NCBI GenBank assembly: GCA_004369085.1
Contig: ML210159.1
Location: 243,303-307,302, forward strand
Length of the DNA stretch: 64,000 nt
Reading direction: 5' to 3'
From: Coprinopsis marcescibilis
Taxonomy: Eukaryota > Basidiomycota > Agaricomycetes > Agaricales > Psathyrellaceae
Shown here piece after piece: positions 57,954-64,000 of this stretch (positions are counted from its first letter, which is position 1; the number at the start of each line of letters is the position of its first letter). The notes beneath the pieces are model-generated. The model worked only from the letters and a program-made list of their open reading frames with translations. It was not told the DNA's origin and made no database searches. The translations under genes were made by a program, and so were the position numbers.

Positions 57954-58314
57954 GATGGCGAAAGCAATGTGGACAGCGACGAAAGCAAAGCGAAGAACGA
58001 GGACGACAGCGAGCAAACCAGAAGAGAGAGATGAGAAAACCAGAATACCAACGAAAAAGCCACACTCGCAATCCAACGAACCCGCCCAACTACCCAACCA
58101 GGACCCCGGTCACCTGACTCCGAACACTTGCCTTTTTCTCTCCGGCCGTCTCCGCAAACTACCTATTCGGGCTCCGGTTCGGGACCTTTCCTTTCGGGGT
58201 CCTGCCACGATGCAGCTACGCGGTCACGGGATCACTTCGCGTCCCTCATGCCAAGTTCTCAAGAATCAACGCGATCGTGACATAACAGATGAGATAGATA
58301 AATTGTTTTCAAAT

Positions 58315-60720
58315 CTAGTCAAGGTTCGAAAGTCCAGTAGTAACAGAGCTGCTTGCTTGTCCGCCACTGCTCGCCCGTGGAAGTCCTCTTGCTCTTTGCA
58401 CTCTTCCTCCGCCCTCTTCATCCACCACATCGTCATCCTCGTCCTCCCACTCTCCCTGCCCGTCGTCTCCGTTTCCATCCTCATCTTCCCATTCACTCCC
58501 ATCTTCATCATCATCTTCATCATCGTCATCATCGTCGTCGTCGCCTTCATCCCATTCTGACCCAAGTTCTTCACCATCTATATCAGAGTCGTCACTGTCA
58601 CTGTTGGCATAAACATCAAATTCATCAACATTCGACTGCAGCCACTCCCGGTCTTGGTCCTCGAGCTCAGAAAACCTGTGCATTAGAACCGTCTTGATCG
58701 GTGCGTTGATGGCTTTACGTCTGGCCACCAATTCACGCATCTCCTTCCCATTAGGATCCATTGTCTGCAGCTTCTCGAGACGAGGAAGCAAAAGCTTTGG
58801 ATGAACGTTGGGTGTCGATGCGGGGTCGCTTGGCAATGTGGAAGGCAACGATGTCCCAGGCTCCGGTGGGACAATAGTCAATGGCTGGCCTGCACCGGGA
58901 CCAGCGACTTTGCTGCCACCTTCTGCTACCAGTTGATTGTCGCCCTCGGCAGACAGCAAATCTTGAACCATCTTGGCATTGTTAGACAACATTTGAAAGA
59001 TTTTTTGGGTGATAGGGTCGTCGGAATAGTCCTTCGTCGCGCCCATTCGCAATTGTTTGAGGTCCGCCAAGTTCTGCAGCATGGAATCCAAGGCTTCGTT
59101 GGACACGTATCCAAGATCGTCAACGCGTAGGTACTCCAGAGTTTGGAATGGGCTTCGTCGGCTATTCGTCCCCCGCACAGGTTTGGAATAGGCTTGGATG
59201 ACCTCGGAAAAGTCGCCGTTATCGTAGCTCAATGTCAAGTGTGTGAGACCCGGGAAGTAAAGTTTAGTCGCCAGCGCTAGCGCGTAGGACGGCTCGTGGC
59301 CTCCCAAGATGATGTCCTGTACAGAGGGCACCTCCAAAGGATAGTTGGGCCATTGCCAAGGGTCGTCCTCTGCCTCGTCCCGCCGCTGTTCGAAGGCCGC
59401 TGTGGTCGGTGTATAAAATGCTGTAGGCAAACCCGTCGCAGGTGTTTGAGGCGGGAGATAAATTTCAGGGTCGCGAAGTGATGGACCAGCAACGTCGAGT
59501 TCCAAGTAGGCTATCTGGGGCGAATTCTTCAGGTATGTCGCGTATGTTCTGAACGAGGGACGTTGGACGATATAGGCAAGACTGAATGATCGGAGCCCTT
59601 GCAACAAAGGGATTGCAGCGTCCCAGTCAAGGTGAACACCCCAAAGGGTAACGTCCAATAACTTGGGTGCTTTGCCGTGGAAAGGAACAACCAGGTCTTC
59701 AAAGCTGTCGGGTCCGTGTTCGTCGTCAAATATTTCGTATTCGTCGCATACTTGTTCATCGTGGAGTTGAAGACTTTCGAGAATTGGCGCTTCCGGAATT
59801 GTCTGCAGGCGTTTGAGAATGCGAACCATATCATCGTGGTCGGCGACGGTGGTGTCGAAAGTATGCCATTGGGACGCGAGAGGCACGACCATATCGAGTA
59901 TCCGGTCTAACTCCTTGGTCGAGAAAAAGGGGACGGGTTCGCCATCGTCGTCGGGATCTTCTACGTAGTCTGGGTGATCCGGATGTTCGTTTGCTTCAAA
60001 ATCTGGTCGCAGGCCATCAATGGTGATCCAGAGAGGCTGGGTTTTGGAGCGTTTGAGGTACATGTCCCACATGTCCCAGCGAGGAGGAGCAGTGAATTCG
60101 ATGTCGTTCCATAGGTCTGGGGTGTTTATCGCGGTTTCGCGCCAATGTTTGCAGACATGTGAGGCCAGCATCTCAAATTTGTCATCGTATGGGTAGTCTT
60201 CTTCATCCTCAGAGTCGTCGTCCTCTCCCTCATTGTCGGTCGCCGATGCACTGGGTTCATCCTCCCAATCAGAGTCCTTTCCATCATCGTCCACGATCTC
60301 CACATCTTCAACCTTCTCCTCTTCTGTCTCCTTCTCGCCAGCATCAACATTTTTTGACGAGATGTTCAAAGCTACTCCGGCCTTCATCGACACCAACAAG
60401 CCTTCCAAGCCTTTAAAAGACTTTTTCTCTTCTGCGTTTTTGACTTCCTCTCTCTCGGCGTCGTCATAGTCGGATTCAACTCCCAGTCTGAAGATATGGG
60501 CCAACAGCTCGACGGGGATGGTATTGATGATACAGCGTCCATCCTTGGGCGGAACGAAGGGGTTGTTTTGCAGTAAATTCTCTCGAACTTGGAGCATGGC
60601 TTGCTCAGGCGTTAGACTAGGCTGATCGCGAAGGACCTTGGCCAGCATCGAGGAGAGATCTGCCTCCAATCGTTTCGCAAAATCTGCTTCGGCGCCTGAT
60701 GCACCAGCTGCTGTTGCCAT
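58315..60720 (-). CDS. F-box protein with acidic C-terminus
   Basis: A single-exon 801-aa protein. The N-terminus (MATAAGASGAEADFAKRLEA) is helical. An F-box-like motif follows at about residues 62-85 (IINTIPVELLAHIFRLGVES), the skp1-binding element of SCF ubiquitin ligases. An acidic linker (DDDGKDSDWEDEPSASATDN and onward) comes next, then HVCKHWRETAINTPDLWNDI, the typical agaricomycete F-box continuation. The middle is leucine-rich with LRR-like spacing. The C-terminal 110 residues include long Asp/Glu runs (DDDDDDDEDDDEDG type) at about 58400-58560. Expanded F-box families of this kind are common in mushroom-forming fungi; substrates are unknown. A TATATA motif lies about 195 bp upstream. 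Confidence 0.85.
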   Translation of the reverse strand: MATAAGASGAEADFAKRLEADLSSMLAKVLRDQPSLTPEQAMLQVRENLLQNNPFVPPKDGRCIINTIPVELLAHIFRLGVESDYDDAEREEVKNAEEKKSFKGLEGLLVSMKAGVALNISSKNVDAGEKETEEEKVEDVEIVDDDGKDSDWEDEPSASATDNEGEDDDSEDEEDYPYDDKFEMLASHVCKHWRETAINTPDLWNDIEFTAPPRWDMWDMYLKRSKTQPLWITIDGLRPDFEANEHPDHPDYVEDPDDDGEPVPFFSTKELDRILDMVVPLASQWHTFDTTVADHDDMVRILKRLQTIPEAPILESLQLHDEQVCDEYEIFDDEHGPDSFEDLVVPFHGKAPKLLDVTLWGVHLDWDAAIPLLQGLRSFSLAYIVQRPSFRTYATYLKNSPQIAYLELDVAGPSLRDPEIYLPPQTPATGLPTAFYTPTTAAFEQRRDEAEDDPWQWPNYPLEVPSVQDIILGGHEPSYALALATKLYFPGLTHLTLSYDNGDFSEVIQAYSKPVRGTNSRRSPFQTLEYLRVDDLGYVSNEALDSMLQNLADLKQLRMGATKDYSDDPITQKIFQMLSNNAKMVQDLLSAEGDNQLVAEGGSKVAGPGAGQPLTIVPPEPGTSLPSTLPSDPASTPNVHPKLLLPRLEKLQTMDPNGKEMRELVARRKAINAPIKTVLMHRFSELEDQDREWLQSNVDEFDVYANSDSDDSDIDGEELGSEWDEGDDDDDDDDEDDDEDGSEWEDEDGNGDDGQGEWEDEDDDVVDEEGGGRVQRARGLPRASSGGQASSSVTTGLSNLD

Positions 60721-60915
60721 TTTGGATAGATGAGATAGAGGATGGGGTCTGCTGGCGTGTTAGTGGTGGACTGCTGAAGAAATGGGAAATGGTTGAGCTA
60801 CACACCTGTTAACCGTCAACGTCCTTGTCGTCGCTACGGACACAGAGGAACACTGATCAGCACTATGCTGGGCACAGAGTGGACAGTTTGGGGGTGGAAA
60901 TGGATCATCAAACCT

Positions 60916-60921
60916 TATATA
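60916..60921 (-). promoter_or_regulatory. TATA-like box of the F-box gene
   Basis: A TATATA motif 196 bp upstream of the F-box protein start codon, on its coding strand. The longer distance implies a long 5' UTR or a different true promoter. Confidence 0.35.
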
Positions 60922-61258
60922 ATTTTACTTTTTAGGTGGTTTGTCCCACGCTTTGTGTGTGGTACGTATATGGTACGTATAAATATTAAATCAAAGTCAG
61001 ATCGTGTGGCTCTCGCGGGCGTGAATCCATGGAACAAAGAGATTCAAGGTTGGGGTAGCAGGAGATATAAAGACATATAAAGACAGGTAAGTATATGGTG
61101 GAAGAATATAGATAGATGGAGAAAGTGATAGAAATAGAAACAAGAAACCAGATATGACAGGGAGTTTGTAGAGAAGGAGGCGGGGTTGCATGTATGTTTG
61201 CTTGGATATCACAATGTCGTCGAAGATCTTGTGAAGGCTTCTTCAGATCTGTGTGGTA

Positions 61259-62497
61259 TTAGTGATCAGTATTAGTGGGGATTGTTACGATTGTCGCGTA
61301 CATTTGAAGGGAAGATTTGCTCGTTGTTGTCGTTGGTCCCGGGAGCCTGTATTCTGAAGACCGTTTTTCGAAGAAGTTCGTCCTACTCGGCAGAGAGATC
61401 ATGTCCATGAAGGGAAACTGGAGTGGACGGAGAACGCGACGATATGGATCAGAGATGGGTTAGGGCTTGCGAGGATATTGTGAACTGCTCACTGGGTTAA
61501 TTGCGTTGTATAGTTTTGGGAAACCGACGGCTGTGATAATTCTGTCTGCAACGTACCTTATGTAGTCTTGCATCATGGATTTATTCATCGATACAAGGTC
61601 TGTATGCAGTGAGTCTATATATCCTGTTAGTGGTGACTGATGATAGTAAATGCTATTGGCTTGCCTTCAACGAACGCGCATTCGATTTTGACCGCTTCTT
61701 TCACCATTCTGTATACTGCGGATCCGGTAAGCTTCTCGTCCAGAAGATTTACGAGCATGCATGCGAAGTCTGTGTGTAGCCCCTCATCTCTGGATATCAG
61801 ATCGTTTGAATAGCAAAGGCCTGGCATTTTTCCGCGACTTTTGAGCCAGAATATTGCGGCGAAAGACGACGAAAAAAATAGACCCTCGACCAAGGCGAAA
61901 GCGAATAATCTGATGGGAAGCGGGGAGTCTGGATCCGAGATCCATTTCAGAGCCCAGCTAGCTTTTGCGGCGACTGTCGGTACGTCGGTAATGGCACGAA
62001 AAAGCTTGGTTCGTTCGGTGTCGTCCGGTACTAAGGTTTCGATTAAGATAGAGTACGTCTCGGCGTGGATGTTTTCGCTTGTTGTATGTGAGTAGCGGTC
62101 TTTGGTATGTCAGTGGTAGATGGCTTACACGGCAGTTTGGAAGCCATAGAAGTATCGTATCTCCGCAATTTCTATTTCACTTGAGAAACGTTGGATAATG
62201 TTCTCAGCAACGATACCGTCGGATGTGGCTAGAAAGGCTAGTAGTCTGGAAATGAAAGTTCTTTCGTCTTGTGAGAGACTGTGTTGCCATTGATGCACGT
62301 CGTTTTGGAGTGGAATTTCTTCTGGTAGCCAAAAGGATGCTACGGCTTTTTTGTACATCTCCCATATCTGATGTTCTATTAGTGAGAGTAGGTGCGGTGA
62401 AGGTAAAGCGTTTAGTGACCTGTGGGTATCGGATTGGAAAAAGTATGAAACGATCGGCATTGGCGATGGTGGTGATGTGGTCTTCGGGTTGTGGCAT
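61259..62497 (-). CDS. RNR2: Divergent ribonucleotide reductase small subunit (R2)
   Basis: R2 holds the di-iron/tyrosyl radical cofactor for dNTP synthesis. The core is intact: RFILFPIRYPQIWEMYKKAV, then SFWLPEEIPL, SDGIV (Asp ligand), EIRYFYGFQTAVENIHAETY (Glu and His ligands and the radical Tyr), ALVEGLFFSSSFAAIFWLKS (Glu ligand), LISRDEGLHTDFACMLVN (Glu and His ligands) and NPFPFMDMISLPSRTNFFEK. Five exons (62497-62420, 62367-62129, 62077-61665, 61614-61493, 61417-61259) join in frame to 336 aa. Intron 61615-61664 uses a GC donor. Two oddities: the N-terminal extension of about 50 residues usual in R2 is missing, and the tail has no F-x-x-D-x-D-F-like end. Most likely a paralogue beside a normal RNR2 elsewhere. 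Confidence 0.88.
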
Positions 62498-62521
62498 GGC
62501 GTGATGTTTATAATTCGTTAA

Positions 62522-62570
62522 TTATAGATGAGTTATAATTCGGGGAGGGTAGTTTGTTATAGATGAGTTA
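62522..62570. repeat. 14-bp direct repeat upstream of the R2 gene
   Basis: TTATAGATGAGTTA occurs twice, at 62522-62535 and 62557-62570, with starts 35 bp apart and only 25-73 bp upstream of the R2 start codon. It could be a regulator binding site or a chance local duplication. Confidence 0.7.
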
Positions 62571-62886
62571 CACGGTGCTTTATAGCCTTGAAGACGAACT
62601 TACTTTCACTAAGTAAGAACTGTGGTTTTGCCAATAGAGGAACGCGGTGGGGTCGAGGAGATGTTTCGGTATGGTGTTGTCAGCGGAAGTATAGGGTGGG
62701 GTCGAGGATTCGGCGGATTCCGATGTGATGCTTTGGCCTTGGAAATGGAATTAGCGGGTTCCGTACGTGCACGTGAGTGAGGGTGCTCTGACCTGATCTG
62801 AATTGCTCCGTGATCTGTACTCACAGTGCTCAAGCGCTCACCACCTGAGGTCATAAGGAAAGGGTCTGTCGGTGGTGTCTTGCAGG

Positions 62887-63999
62887 CAGTGTTGTGCCAT
62901 CATGATTTTTGAGCCCGATGAAGGCTCATCATGGGCGGCGTTTTGTCATCAACCTTGATGGTCTTGTGAACCTTCATGATTGTTGGGAGATCAATGGCTT
63001 CCGTATTTAGAAAGCGCGCCCCTATAGATAACTTCCTTTCGAAATTCAAAACCCGTTGACAATATTCGTCCGACATAACTCCTTGAACAATATATTAGAT
63101 TATGAGTTGGGTATCTTCACAGCCAGCTTACAGCAATTATCACTGTCCAAATGTCATCTCAACCTCGTCGTGGCAACAACATGAAGTGGTGGCGAGATCA
63201 CTACTACTCCCACCCCGGAAAGGCATCCAAGTTACCTGAGGCATTGGCGGGGGGTCAGGACAAATGCTACTGCAAGGTCTGCTTTGATGCCCATCGAATA
63301 TCAGTCATAAACGAAAACCAGCTCTCCCGAGAATCTCGTATGGCTCCCCGCTATATCTTTAACGGATCTGTGGAAGATTATTGTATGTCGTGCCTGGTTC
63401 ATCTCATCTGTTCTGAGTACAGGCACTTACTTACATTGGCGGTTTTGAAGAGATCGTCCAACAACACATTACTGCCGTGGAAGATGATGATCAAGACAGC
63501 CGGCCTATCAGTTCTGAAGCAACCCGCTTACCCTTGATTCCAATCTGCGAGCTCTTCAACTTCTCTAACTCGTACTGGATCGAGACATTCAAGAATACGA
63601 TTATATCATCGTATGATCAGGAGTTAGAGCTGTTTGAGCTCCTGGACTTCGATGCAGACGGAGTTGAAGAGGTTGTGGATGTAGACGAAGTCACTGCGCA
63701 AGTTTTGACTTCTTGAACATGCTGGCAAGCGCCGAGTACCTCTTTTTGATTATTAATTTTATATTATTTGTTTGTAGGATGCACTGCTCATATACATCTG
63801 TTCACCTGGCAAGTATTTATGCCCAATTTCTAATCTGAATCGCTATACTACTTGTCCAAGTCTTGTCTTGCTTAAATTCACACGTCCTCTCATGGGCGTG
63901 CTTATTGCCATCAATCATGATTGTTGAGATGACTGTTCGCGTGAAAGATGATCAACAATCATTAACCTTCATGAAGCTTCATAAGGGCGCACAACGCTG
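62887..63999. mobile_element. Short hAT-like DNA transposon (1.1 kb)
   Basis: The left end reads CAGTGTTGTGC (62887-62897). The right end, read inwards on the other strand from 63999, is CAGCGTTGTGC, so 10 of 11 bases match; CAG-N-G starts are typical of hAT terminal inverted repeats. Looser similarity, with shared (C/G)ATGAAGG, continues inward. Subterminal direct repeats support one element: AACCTTCATGA at 62969-62979 and 63964-63974, and TCATGATTGTTG at 62974-62985 and 63915-63926. The eight bases before the left end are CTTGCAGG; only one base (C, 64000) is visible after the right end, and it agrees with the first base of that octamer. The element is too short for a full transposase and is probably non-autonomous. 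Confidence 0.72.
63151..63716 (+). CDS. Small gene inside the hAT-like element, possible BED-type finger protein
   Basis: Exon 1 opens MSSQPRRGNNMKWWRDHYYS, then GGQDKCYCKVCFDAHRISVI; the WW and CxCxxC spacing recalls the N-terminal BED-like zinc finger of hAT transposases, though the paired histidines are not obvious. A donor at 63385 (GTATGT) joins to an acceptor just before TACAGGCACTT to read LQALTYIGGFEEIVQQHITA, continuing in frame to 63716 (DVDEVTAQVLTS). The acceptor dinucleotide follows GAG, which is rare, so the join is provisional. The product would be about 170 aa with an acidic tail and no DDE catalytic core. It is either a remnant of the transposase N-terminus or a separate DNA-binding protein. 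Confidence 0.5.
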
Positions 64000-64000
64000 C

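Noticed and set aside
57877..58560. Long plus-strand ORF (227 codons)
   Set aside because: It spans the start of the Mps1 gene, the intergenic gap and the end of the F-box gene on the opposite strand; its hydrophobic tail is the antisense of Asp/Glu repeats.
60961..61000. GGTACGTAT repeated twice, a possible regulatory repeat
   Set aside because: It lies in AT-rich DNA between the F-box promoter and the R2 3' end, with only two short copies and no further support.

Overview
The window is nuclear DNA of a filamentous basidiomycete, most likely an agaricomycete. The genes are split by many short introns (about 50-75 bp, GT-AG with CTNA-type branch sites). The protein set includes fungal and basidiomycete families: a DUF6533 seven-helix protein, a GH131 enzyme with a CBM1 module, an F-box protein and an SRF-type MADS factor. 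No tRNA, rRNA, CRISPR array or bacterial operon was seen. Exon joins were worked out by eye from reading frames and splice signals, so gene ends are firmer than some internal exons.

Layout: (1-2177, +) 3' part of a Rsp5/NEDD4 ubiquitin ligase; (2651-5647, +) a Red1/ZFC3H1-type zinc-finger protein; about 4.2 kb without a recognisable gene; (9837-11077, +) an Mcm1/SRF MADS-box factor; about 4.4 kb without a recognisable gene; (15438-18274, +) a RasGEF; (18565-19407, -) ribosomal protein uL22/Rpl17; (19600-24809, -) the TORC2 subunit Rictor/Avo3; (25321-26065, +) complex I subunit NDUFS4; (26477-31465, +) a Csc1/OSCA-type channel; (31806-33187, +) secreted GH131-CBM1; (33414-34288 and 34882-35824, -) two tandem Cu/Zn superoxide dismutases, one secreted and one membrane anchored; (37200-38525, -) a VAP/Scs2 MSP-domain protein; (39043-44202, -) a full-length ABCB transporter; (45142-47314, +) a Ypk1/Gad8 AGC kinase; (47979 to about 49929, -) an orphan single-pass membrane protein; (50706-52097, -) a DUF6533 membrane protein; (54525-57953, -) the Mps1/TTK spindle-checkpoint kinase; (58315-60720, -) an F-box protein; (61259-62497, -) a divergent ribonucleotide reductase small subunit; and (62887-63999) a short hAT-like transposon carrying a small gene.

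Most genes are housekeeping or signalling genes. Three belong to one growth-control theme: the TORC2 scaffold Rictor, its usual substrate kinase Ypk1/Gad8, and a Ras exchange factor. The middle of the window has an extracellular theme: a plant-cell-wall glucanase converges on a secreted Cu/Zn SOD, with a membrane-bound SOD paralogue behind it. The most unusual parts are the hAT-like element at the right edge, the R2 paralogue whose R1-binding tail cannot be found, and the SOD pair.
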